Assembly (NCBI RefSeq): GCF_004795055.1
Contig: NZ_SSBJ01000017.1
Location: forward strand, 102,287-166,286
From: Streptomyces sp. A1136
GTDB taxonomy: Bacteria > Actinomycetota > Actinomycetes > Streptomycetales > Streptomycetaceae
DNA length: 64,000 bases
Direction of reading: 5' to 3'
The notes under the pieces are model-generated. The model did no database searches. It was not told where the DNA came from and was given only the letters and a program-made list of their open reading frames with translations. A program made the position numbers and the translations under genes. Shown piece after piece: positions 8,514-16,772 of this stretch (its first letter is position 1; every line of letters begins with the position of its first letter).

Positions 8514-9461
8514 ATGACTGCAACGACCGGGGACGTGTGGCTCCCCTTCCCCGCCGAAGAGGTCGACGGCCTCCCCGACGCCTTCCGCTACCGTCTGTGG
8601 GACGGTGAGGAGCGGTTCCCCGCGGACCCGGAGGCCTGCGTCTTCTACGTGACGCCCTACATGAAGTCCTCGGCGGTGACCCTGCGCCCCTTGGCCGCCA
8701 TGCCGGCGATCCGGGTCGTCCAGACCCTGACGGCCGGCATCGACCACGTCCTGCCCGGCCTCGACGACCTGCCGCCGGGCGTACGGCTGTGCAACGCGCG
8801 CGGTGTCCACGAGGCGAGCACCGCCGAACTGGCCCTGACCCTGATCCTCGCCTCCCTGCGCGGCATCCCCGGCATGGTGCGCGGTCAGGACCGCGAGGAG
8901 TGGCGCTCGGGCTTCTACGGGGCGCTCGCCGACAAGTCCGTCCTGATCGTCGGCTACGGGTCGATCGGCTCGGCCGTCGAGGACCGGCTGGCGCCGTTCG
9001 AATGCCGGCTGATCACTCGCGTCGCCCGGTCGGCCCGCTCCGCGCCGCGCGGCCCGGTGCACTCCCTGGCAGAGCTGCCCCGGCTGCTGCCGGACGCGGA
9101 CGTGGTGGTCCTCACCACGCCGTTGACCGACGAGAGCCGGGGCCTGGCGGGCGCCGGCTTCCTGGGCCGCATGAAGGACGGCTCCCTCCTGGTGAACGTC
9201 GCCCGCGGACCCGTCGTCGACACCGACGCCCTGCTGGCGGAGCTGCGGACGGGGCGGTTGCGGGCCGCGCTGGACGTCACCGACCCGGAACCGCTGCCCG
9301 CCGGGCATCCGCTGTGGCACGCGCCGAACACCTTGATCACGCCTCATGTGGGCGGCAGCAGCAGCGCGTTTGAGCCACGGGCGAAGCGCCTGGTCGCCCG
9401 CCAACTCACCCGGTTCGCCGCCGGGGAACCGATGGAGAACACCGTGTTGATCACGGAGTGA
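8514..9461 (+). CDS. D-isomer 2-hydroxyacid dehydrogenase
   Basis: A 315-residue NAD(P)-dependent D-2-hydroxyacid dehydrogenase. It has the split catalytic domain, a Rossmann motif (LIVGYGSIGSAVE), the catalytic Arg in VNVARGPVVDTDALL, Glu in DVTDPEPLP and His in ITPHVGGSS. It would interconvert 2-keto acids and D-2-hydroxyacids such as glyoxylate or hydroxypyruvate. ATG 8514 was chosen; ATG 8490 in frame is an alternative, and neither has a strong ribosome site. It faces away from the aldo/keto reductase. Unlike SerA further along, it has no ACT or intervening domain, so it is not a second phosphoglycerate dehydrogenase of that type. Confidence 0.88.
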   Translation: MTATTGDVWLPFPAEEVDGLPDAFRYRLWDGEERFPADPEACVFYVTPYMKSSAVTLRPLAAMPAIRVVQTLTAGIDHVLPGLDDLPPGVRLCNARGVHEASTAELALTLILASLRGIPGMVRGQDREEWRSGFYGALADKSVLIVGYGSIGSAVEDRLAPFECRLITRVARSARSAPRGPVHSLAELPRLLPDADVVVLTTPLTDESRGLAGAGFLGRMKDGSLLVNVARGPVVDTDALLAELRTGRLRAALDVTDPEPLPAGHPLWHAPNTLITPHVGGSSSAFEPRAKRLVARQLTRFAAGEPMENTVLITE

Positions 9462-9735
9462 GGGCAGGATGGTGACCATGCGCATTCGGCCGAGTGCGAT
9501 CGGTGTCGGAGCCTGCCTCCACGGTCACGCAGCGTAGACGTGCTATGTCCCTGAGTGACGAAAGTGGTGTATCGTCCGGAAGAAGGGGCTGCGCCACGAA
9601 CGTCTGGCGCTGGGGAGTGATCGGACCATTTGGGGGGCGACGGGCGATGTACGGCCAATGGACGAAGGACCGGGTGCGGCACAGCCGCCGGAAGCGACGA
9701 TGGGGTGCCCCCGAACCGGCCGGCGAGGTGGACCG

Positions 9736-12666
9736 GTGAGCGCCCCGGGGGCGGGGGCCCTCCTGACCCGGCCGCCGAGCCGGGCCGGGGGCAGGGGCCT
9801 GATGATGCAGCTGCTTCTCGCCGCCGCGTGCGCCGGGTACGCCGTCGGATCGGCCCTCGGATGGGGTTCCAAGTTCGTCGCCGACTTCATGGGCGACTTC
9901 GGACTGAGCGGGGCCGCGTTGCTGGCCGCCGTCTCCTGCTACGGCTACGCGCGCAGCATCGACCCGCGCGAACGCCCCGCCTGGTTGCTGTTCGCGTTCT
10001 CCTCCCTCATGGGCGCCTGCGGGAACGCCGTCTGGGGCTGGTACGAGGTCGTCCTCGGCGCGGAGGTGCCCAAGCACTCGCTCGCCGACTTCGCCTTCCT
10101 CTGCTTCGCGCCGCCCGCGATCGTGGGCCTGCTCGTCCTCGCCAAACGCCCCGTCACCCGCGCCGGTTGGGTCTGCCTGGGGCTGGACTCCTGGCTCATC
10201 GGCGGCTCCCTGCTGACGCTGTCCTGGAGCCTGGCCCTCGCGAACGCCGCGCGGACCGCCCAGTCCGGGACGCCCAGCAGCGTGCTGAGCGCGGCGCTCA
10301 CCCTCGCCTACCCGATCCTGGACATCGCGCTCGTCTCGATAGTCCTGGTCCTGCACTTCCGGCGCTCCGAGACCAACCGGTCCGCCGTCAACACCGCCAT
10401 CGCGGCGTTGGCCCTGACCGTGCTCAGCGACGCCCTGTTCACCTCGCCGCTGCTCAGCGCCGCCTACAAGTCGGGTCAGTTGCTGGACGCCGGCTGGTTC
10501 GCCGGCTCGCTGCTCCTCGCCTACGCGCCCTGGGGCGCCCGGCGCAGCCAGCCGGGCCCCGTCCCCCGGCATCCCCGCGGCGACCGCCCGGTCAGCCGTC
10601 CCATCACCGGGTCGCTGACCGCCCTCACCCCGTACCTCGCGGCCGCCGTCTGCACGCTGGGCATCCTGTACAACGTCGTGGACGGCCGAAAGGTCGACCG
10701 CGTGGTCGTCTTCACCGGCTGCACGGTCGTCCTCGCCCTCGTCATCCGGCAGGGCATCATGCTCCTCGACAACATCGCCCTCACCCAGGAACTGGCCCAG
10801 AAGGAGAACCACTTCCGGTCCCTGGTCCAGGGTTCGAGCGACGTCATCATGATCGCCGCGCCCACGGGGACCCTGCGCTACGTCAGCCCCGCCGCCGCCG
10901 GGGTGTACGGCCGGGAGGCGGAGGAGCTCGTCGGGAGCGAACTGGCCACGTTGATCCACCCCGACGACCTGGGCCGGGTGGTGCACGAGGTGCGCCGCTT
11001 CCTCGCCGCTCCGCCCACCGAGGAGCCCACCACCCGTATCGAGTGCCGGTTCAAGTCGGGCGGCGGCGAATGGCTCAATGTGGAGTCCACCGTCAACCGC
11101 CACCAGGGCGGTCTGATCCTCAACAGCCGGGACGTCACCGAGCGGGTCCGCCTCCAGGCCCAGCTCCAGCACAGCGCCGAGCACGACGCCCTGACGGACC
11201 TGCCCAACCGGGCCCTGTTCACCCGCCGGGTCCGCCAGGCACTCACCGGCCGTCGGGCCGGCGACCGGAGCACCGCGGTGCTCTTCATCGACCTCGACGG
11301 CTTCAAGGCGGTCAACGACACCATCGGGCACCAGGCCGGTGACGAACTGCTCGTGGAGGCCGCGCGCCGGCTCCAGGACTCCGTCCGGGCGGGGGACACG
11401 GCCGCCCGCCTCGGAGGCGACGAGTTCGCCGCGCTGATCGTGGGTGACGGCAGCCGCGACCGCAGTGCCCGCGAGTACCTGGTGCGTGAGATCGCCGACC
11501 GGCTGCGGGCCACGCTCTCCCAGCCCTACCGGATCTCCGGGAACGAGGTCCGCGTCGCCGCCAGCATCGGGGTGGCCTTCGCGGACCCCGGGATCACGCC
11601 CTCGGACCTGATGCGCAACGCCGACCTGGCGATGTACCGGGCCAAGGCGGCCGGCAAGGACCGCGTCGAGTTGTACGCGCCACAGATGCAGACCGCCGCC
11701 GCCCGGAAGGCGGAGCCGGTCGGCCGGCCGCGCGCCGCGCTCCAGGAGGGCGAGTTCGCCCTGCTGCACCAGCCCGTGGTGTCGCTGGCCACGGGGGAGG
11801 TGACGGCGGTGGCCGCGCAGGCCCGCTGGCGATCCGCCCAGGGGATCTTGTTCACCCCCGCCGAGTTCCTGCGCGTCGCCGAGTCCGGTGAGGGGGCGCA
11901 CGCCGCCTCCCCGGGGGCCCCCGGCGCCCGGACCGGGGTCGCGGCCCTGCGCGCCGCCGAGCTGGCGCGGCGGCTGCTGGAGCAGGCCGTGGAGCAGGCC
12001 GCGGAGCGGCACCGGGTCGGGCACGACGTCCCGGTGGCGGTCCGGATGACCGCCGAGCGCCTGCTGGAGTGGGGAGCACCCCCGGCCGGAACCGGGGGAG
12101 CCGCGCCGGAGCCCTCGGTGGAGGCCCTGCTGACCCGGCACGGGCTGCCGTCCGGGGCGCTGGTGATCGAGCTCGCGGACAACGACCCCAGGGTCCCCTT
12201 CGACGAGCTGGAGCGGCGCCTGGCGGCCCTGCGCAGGCTCGGCGTCCTGATCGCGCTGGACGGCTTCGGCAGCGGCTACGCGGCCATCAGCGCCCTGCGT
12301 CGCCTCCCGGTGGACATGCTCAAGCTGGACCGGGGCCTGGTCGAGGGCCTGGTCGAGTCCACCCGCCTGCGCAAGATCACGGCAGGGCTCTTGCGGATCG
12401 CGAACGATCTCGGCATGCAGTCCGTGGCCGACGGGGTGGACCTGCCCGAGCAGGTCACGGCGCTGCGCTCGATGGGGTGCACCCACGGACAGGGCATGGC
12501 CTTCTCCGGGCCACTCGACGAATACAGGCTGCGGCGCTCGCTCGTGCGGGGTACGTTCCCGGTACCGGGCGTATCACCCCAGCCCGCCTTGGCCGGCGGC
12601 TCGCCCGGTGGCTCGATGGTCACCCATAGGGGCTCACATAATGAGACGCCCGTCCCACCTACTTGA
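9736..12666 (+). CDS. Membrane PAS-GGDEF-EAL protein (probable diguanylate cyclase)
   Basis: A 976-residue c-di-GMP signalling protein. About ten membrane helices fill the first 340 residues, then a PAS domain (about 358-470), a GGDEF domain and a C-terminal EAL-like domain. The cyclase signature LGGDEF is intact (about residues 559-564), and an RAGD inhibitory I-site sits exactly five residues before it, so synthesis with product inhibition is expected. The EAL half is degenerate: the EAL motif reads AAQAR, the metal-binding Asn region reads AVRMTAE, DDFG reads DGFG, and the later Glu in VE reads VD, so phosphodiesterase activity is doubtful. GTG 9736 has GAGG about 7 bases upstream; ATG 9658 would add 26 residues. 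Its 3' end carries the ilvB promoter. Confidence 0.88.
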   Translation: MSAPGAGALLTRPPSRAGGRGLMMQLLLAAACAGYAVGSALGWGSKFVADFMGDFGLSGAALLAAVSCYGYARSIDPRERPAWLLFAFSSLMGACGNAVWGWYEVVLGAEVPKHSLADFAFLCFAPPAIVGLLVLAKRPVTRAGWVCLGLDSWLIGGSLLTLSWSLALANAARTAQSGTPSSVLSAALTLAYPILDIALVSIVLVLHFRRSETNRSAVNTAIAALALTVLSDALFTSPLLSAAYKSGQLLDAGWFAGSLLLAYAPWGARRSQPGPVPRHPRGDRPVSRPITGSLTALTPYLAAAVCTLGILYNVVDGRKVDRVVVFTGCTVVLALVIRQGIMLLDNIALTQELAQKENHFRSLVQGSSDVIMIAAPTGTLRYVSPAAAGVYGREAEELVGSELATLIHPDDLGRVVHEVRRFLAAPPTEEPTTRIECRFKSGGGEWLNVESTVNRHQGGLILNSRDVTERVRLQAQLQHSAEHDALTDLPNRALFTRRVRQALTGRRAGDRSTAVLFIDLDGFKAVNDTIGHQAGDELLVEAARRLQDSVRAGDTAARLGGDEFAALIVGDGSRDRSAREYLVREIADRLRATLSQPYRISGNEVRVAASIGVAFADPGITPSDLMRNADLAMYRAKAAGKDRVELYAPQMQTAAARKAEPVGRPRAALQEGEFALLHQPVVSLATGEVTAVAAQARWRSAQGILFTPAEFLRVAESGEGAHAASPGAPGARTGVAALRAAELARRLLEQAVEQAAERHRVGHDVPVAVRMTAERLLEWGAPPAGTGGAAPEPSVEALLTRHGLPSGALVIELADNDPRVPFDELERRLAALRRLGVLIALDGFGSGYAAISALRRLPVDMLKLDRGLVEGLVESTRLRKITAGLLRIANDLGMQSVADGVDLPEQVTALRSMGCTHGQGMAFSGPLDEYRLRRSLVRGTFPVPGVSPQPALAGGSPGGSMVTHRGSHNETPVPPT
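12637..12642 (+). promoter_or_regulatory. Probable -10 of the ilvB leader promoter
   Basis: CATAAT at 12637-12642 lies inside the last codons of the GGDEF-EAL gene and about 58 bases before the ilvB leader peptide. It is the most AT-rich -10-like element ahead of the attenuator. A TTGACA at 12663-12668 has no matching -10 at the proper distance, so I rate it lower as a -35. Confidence 0.4.
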
Positions 12667-12699
12667 CATCGACCTCCCGGCGGAGGGAGGGTCAATGCC

Positions 12700-12741
12700 A
12701 TGCGCACCCGAATTCTCGTACTTGGAAAGCGCGTCGGCTGA
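12700..12741 (+). CDS. ilvB leader peptide (MRTRILVLGKRVG)
   Basis: A 13-residue open frame with a strong ribosome site (GGAGGGAGG, 12682-12690). It holds consecutive Ile-Leu-Val-Leu codons and a further Val codon. Its last codons (12728-12737) are the exact complement of 12775-12784, which abuts the terminator hairpin. That is the layout of a translation-coupled attenuator sensing charged branched-chain tRNAs. It precedes ilvB by about 160 bases and is too short to be anything but a leader peptide. ILV-rich leaders are known from other actinobacterial ilvBNC operons. Confidence 0.85.
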   Translation: MRTRILVLGKRVG

Positions 12742-12784
12742 AGCCGGGGTCGGTATGTCCCCGCTCCACAACGCCCGACGCGCT
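12728..12784 (+). promoter_or_regulatory. Long-range stem of the ilvB attenuator
   Basis: AGCGCGTCGG at 12728-12737 pairs perfectly with CCGACGCGCT at 12775-12784. Its 5' arm overlaps the Arg-Val-Gly codons of the leader peptide and its 3' arm touches the terminator stem. A ribosome stalled on the Ile/Leu/Val codons would change whether this stem forms. A smaller GGGG/CCCC pairing lies inside it. Confidence 0.65.
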
Positions 12785-12819
12785 CCCCTCGCTTGCCTCC
12801 CGGCACGAGGGGTTTTTTG
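12785..12819 (+). terminator. ilvB attenuator terminator
   Basis: CCCCTCG (12785-12791) pairs with CGAGGGG (12806-12812), followed directly by TTTTTT (12813-12818). This is a classic intrinsic terminator, and the U-tract is striking in such GC-rich DNA. It lies between the leader peptide and ilvB. Confidence 0.85.
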
Positions 12820-12834
12820 TTGCACTGGCACATG

Positions 12835-12855
12835 CCCCCGGACACGGTCCGGGGG
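12835..12855 (+). repeat. Perfect 9-bp hairpin in the ilvB 5' UTR
   Basis: CCCCCGGAC (12835-12843) and GTCCGGGGG (12847-12855) form a 9-bp stem with a 3-base loop. It comes after the attenuator and about 48 bases before the ilvB start, with no U-run. It may protect or insulate the processed ilvB message. Role inferred only. Confidence 0.6.
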
Positions 12856-12902
12856 AGACCCCCGCTCCTCGTAAAACCCTCAGCTTCGAGAAGAGAATGC
12901 CG

Positions 12903-14783
12903 ATGACCGACCAGGCCACCGGGGCCCACCATCCGCAGCCGCGGCCCCGTACGGGCGGACAGCAGTCCGCCGCAGTTGAGCACGTCACGGGTGCGCAGTC
13001 CCTCATCCGCTCTCTCGAAGAGGTGGGGTGCGACACCGTGTTCGGCATCCCGGGCGGCGCGATCCTCCCCGCTTACGACCCGATGATGGACAGCAAGAAG
13101 GTCCGTCACATCCTGGTCCGCCACGAGCAGGGGGCCGGGCACGCCGCCACCGGCTACGCCCAGGCCACCGGCAAGGTCGGCGTCTGCATGGCCACCTCCG
13201 GCCCCGGCGCCACCAACCTGGTCACGCCGATCGCCGACGCCCACATGGACTCCGTCCCGCTGGTCGCGATCACCGGCCAGGTCTCCTCCAAGGCGATCGG
13301 CACGGACGCCTTCCAGGAGGCGGACATCGTCGGCATCACCATGCCGATCACGAAGCACAACTTCCTGGTCACCAAGGCCGAGGACATCCCGCGGACGATC
13401 TCCGAGGCCTTCCACATCGCCTCCAGCGGCCGGCCCGGCCCGGTCCTGGTCGACATCGCCAAGGACGCGCTCCAGGCGAAGACCACCTTCTCCTGGCCGC
13501 CCACCCACGACCTGCCCGGCTACCGGCCGGTCACCAAGCCGCACGCCAAGCAGATCCGCGAGGCCGCCAAGCTCATCTGCCAGGCCAAGCGCCCGGTCCT
13601 GTACGTCGGCGGCGGCGTCATGAAGTCCGGCGCGACCGCCGAGCTCAAGGTCCTCGCCGAGCTGACGGGCGTTCCCGTCTGTACGACCCTGATGGCGCTG
13701 GGCTCCTTCCCGGACAGCCACCCCCTGCACGTCGGCATGCCCGGCATGCACGGCTCGGTCACCGGCGTCACGGCGCTGCAGAAGTCGGACCTGCTGATCG
13801 CCCTCGGCACCCGCTTCGACGACCGCGTCACCGGCAAGCTGGACAGCTTCGCGCCCTTCGCGAAGGTCATCCACGCGGACATCGACCCCGCGGAGATCGG
13901 CAAGAACCGCGAGGTGGACGTCCCGATCGTCGGCGACGCCCGCGAGGTCATCGCCGACCTGATCCAGGCCGTCCAGGCCGAGCACACCGAGGGCAACGCC
14001 GGCGACTACAGCGCCTGGTGGAAGGACCTCAACCGCTGGCGCGAGACGTACCCGCTGGGCTACGACCTGCCGGCGGACGGCATGCTCTCCCCGCAGCAGG
14101 TCATCCAGCGCATCGGTGAGCTCGCCCCCGAGCACACCATCTACGCGGCGGGCGTCGGCCAGCACCAGATGTGGGCCTCGCACTTCGTCAACTACGAAGA
14201 GCCCCGGACCTGGCTGAACTCCGGCGGCGCCGGGACCATGGGCTACGCGGTCCCCGCCGCGATGGGCGCCAAGGTCGGCATGCCCGAACGCACCGTCTGG
14301 GCGATCGACGGCGACGGCTGCTTCCAGATGACCAACCAGGAACTGGTCACCTGCGCCCTGAACAACATCCCGATCAAGGTCGCGATCATCAACAACGGCG
14401 CGCTGGGCATGGTCCGCCAGTGGCAGACCCTGTTCTACAACCAGCGGTACTCCAACACCGTCCTGCACGCGGACGAGACCGGCCACGACACCGTCGGCTC
14501 CCAGCTCGGCGAGTCCGTCGCCCCCCGCCAGGGCACCCGCGTCCCGGACTTCGTCAAGCTGTCCGAGGCCATGGGCTGTGTCGCCCTGCGCTGCGAGGAC
14601 CCGGCCGACCTGGACCGCGTCATCGCCGAGGCCAACGCGATCAACGACCGTACGGTGGTCGTCGACTTCATCGTCCACGAGGACGCCATGGTGTGGCCGA
14701 TGGTCGCCGCCGGCACCTCCAACGACGAGGTCATGGCAGCCCGGGGCGTCCGTCCCGACTTCGGCGACAACGAAGACGACTGA
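12903..14783 (+). CDS. ilvB: Acetolactate synthase large subunit
   Basis: A 626-residue TPP-dependent acetohydroxyacid synthase catalytic subunit. It condenses pyruvate with pyruvate or 2-ketobutyrate, the first common step of Val/Leu and Ile synthesis. Visible motifs are GIPGGAILPAYD, the catalytic Glu in VRHEQGAGHAA, the FAD-domain GTRFDDRVTGKLD, and the TPP motif IDGDGCFQMTNQE ending in IINN. ATG 12903 is 7 bases after GAAGAG; ATG 12897 in frame would add two residues. A His/Pro/Gln-rich N-terminal extension of about 30 residues is usual for Streptomyces. It is preceded by the ILVL leader and attenuator and followed by ilvN after 32 bases. Confidence 0.97.
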   Translation: MTDQATGAHHPQPRPRTGGQQSAAVEHVTGAQSLIRSLEEVGCDTVFGIPGGAILPAYDPMMDSKKVRHILVRHEQGAGHAATGYAQATGKVGVCMATSGPGATNLVTPIADAHMDSVPLVAITGQVSSKAIGTDAFQEADIVGITMPITKHNFLVTKAEDIPRTISEAFHIASSGRPGPVLVDIAKDALQAKTTFSWPPTHDLPGYRPVTKPHAKQIREAAKLICQAKRPVLYVGGGVMKSGATAELKVLAELTGVPVCTTLMALGSFPDSHPLHVGMPGMHGSVTGVTALQKSDLLIALGTRFDDRVTGKLDSFAPFAKVIHADIDPAEIGKNREVDVPIVGDAREVIADLIQAVQAEHTEGNAGDYSAWWKDLNRWRETYPLGYDLPADGMLSPQQVIQRIGELAPEHTIYAAGVGQHQMWASHFVNYEEPRTWLNSGGAGTMGYAVPAAMGAKVGMPERTVWAIDGDGCFQMTNQELVTCALNNIPIKVAIINNGALGMVRQWQTLFYNQRYSNTVLHADETGHDTVGSQLGESVAPRQGTRVPDFVKLSEAMGCVALRCEDPADLDRVIAEANAINDRTVVVDFIVHEDAMVWPMVAAGTSNDEVMAARGVRPDFGDNEDD

Positions 14784-14815
14784 GCCGAGAGAGCCTGAGA
14801 GAGAGAACGCCTCAC

Positions 14816-15340
14816 ATGTCCAAGCACACGCTCTCCGTCCTGGTCGAGAACACGCCCGGCATCCTCGCCCGGATCGCCGCGCTGTTCTCCCGCCGCGGGT
14901 TCAACATCGACTCCCTCGCGGTCGGCGTCACCGAGCACCCCGACATCTCCCGCATCACCATCGTCGTGAACGTCGAGGACCTCCCGCTGGAGCAGGTGAC
15001 CAAGCAGCTGAACAAGCTGGTCAACGTGCTCAAGATCGTCGAGCTGGAGCCGCACAGCGCGATCGAGCGCGAACTCGTCCTGGTGAAGGTCCGCGCCGAC
15101 AACGAGACCCGCTCCCAGATCGTCGAGATCGTCCAGCTGTTCCGCGCCAAGACGGTCGACGTCTCCCCGGAGGCCGTCACCATCGAGGCCACCGGCGGCA
15201 GCGACAAGCTCGGCGCCATGCTCAAGATGCTGGAGCCCTTCGGCATCAAGGAGCTCGTGCAGTCCGGCACGATCGCCATAGGGCGTGGCGGCCGGTCCAT
15301 CACGGACCGCAGCCTGCGCGCGCTCGACCGCAGCGCCTGA
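14816..15340 (+). CDS. ilvN: Acetolactate synthase small (regulatory) subunit
   Basis: A 174-residue regulatory subunit of acetohydroxyacid synthase. The N-terminal ACT domain opens LSVLVENTPGILARIAALFS and contains the family GFNIDSLAVG. The C-terminal half is the usual small-subunit domain ending near GRGGRSITDRSLRALDRSA. It binds valine at the ACT interface and gives end-product inhibition, and it is needed for full IlvB activity. It starts 32 bases after ilvB with a GAGAGA-rich ribosome site, so it is surely co-transcribed. Length is normal for the family. Confidence 0.97.
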   Translation: MSKHTLSVLVENTPGILARIAALFSRRGFNIDSLAVGVTEHPDISRITIVVNVEDLPLEQVTKQLNKLVNVLKIVELEPHSAIERELVLVKVRADNETRSQIVEIVQLFRAKTVDVSPEAVTIEATGGSDKLGAMLKMLEPFGIKELVQSGTIAIGRGGRSITDRSLRALDRSA

Positions 15341-15488
15341 CCGACCGCCCCGCGCGGCGGCTTCCGCGACGACCCGCCGGTGATCCGGGGACGACACGCG
15401 AGCCGCTCGTATGGCGAGACCGACAAACTCACATTCCGTTCCCCGCCGTACGGTGGGAGCAACACCAGCGCACCAAGGAGATATCCCA

Positions 15489-16490
<1,002 letters not shown>

Positions 16491-16499
16491 TCTCGTGAG

Positions 16500-16534
16500 G
16501 CGACGGGGCCGGGATGCGCTCCCGGCCCCGTCGC
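16500..16534 (+). terminator. Terminator after ilvC
   Basis: A perfect 14-bp inverted repeat (GCGACGGGGCCGGG, 7-base loop, complement) begins 10 bases after the ilvC stop. It has no U-run, like many Streptomyces terminators. Confidence 0.75.
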
Positions 16535-16545
16535 ACAGCACCGCC

Positions 16546-16571
16546 GGTGCCGATCCGGCCGGATCGGCACC
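16546..16571. repeat. Perfect 26-bp palindrome between ilvC and serA
   Basis: GGTGCCGATCCGG (16546-16558) is followed with no spacer by its complement (16559-16571). With no loop it would not make an efficient RNA hairpin, so a dimeric DNA-binding site or a back-up terminator are the two readings. It lies about 85 bases upstream of the putative serA -10. Confidence 0.6.
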
Positions 16572-16656
16572 CTCCGGCACCGCCGATTGTCCACCCCGGC
16601 CAATCACGGACGGGTGATCTCTCCGTACAGGCGGAGTTCCGGCCCGGAAGCGCTAC

Positions 16657-16662
16657 TACACT
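16657..16662 (+). promoter_or_regulatory. Possible serA -10 element
   Basis: TACACT at 16657-16662 is the best -10 match between the ilvC terminator and serA and would give a leader of roughly 100 bases. That leader contains a GGCCGTC/GACGGCC inverted repeat at 16731-16746. The -35 is weak. Confidence 0.35.
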
Positions 16663-16772
16663 GCATAAGACAACGCGTCAGGCCCACAGTGTCGTGCGTC
16701 TTCCACGCGGCTACCCCCTCCACCGCCTGCGGCCGTCGGGACGGCCGTCGCACTGGACTTGTGAGGACCCAC

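Noticed and set aside
12663..12668. TTGACA as the ilvB -35
   Set aside because: No -10-like sequence lies 16-19 bases downstream; that position is the leader's ribosome site. The CATAAT at 12637 fits better.
12700..12902. A T-box or metabolite riboswitch before ilvB
   Set aside because: There is no T-box consensus or specifier loop, and the ILVL leader peptide with terminator explains the structure.
12276..14678. An 800-residue minus-strand open frame across ilvB
   Set aside because: Its sequence is a Val/Asp/Gly-rich shadow of ilvB, and it runs through the attenuator and the end of the cyclase gene.
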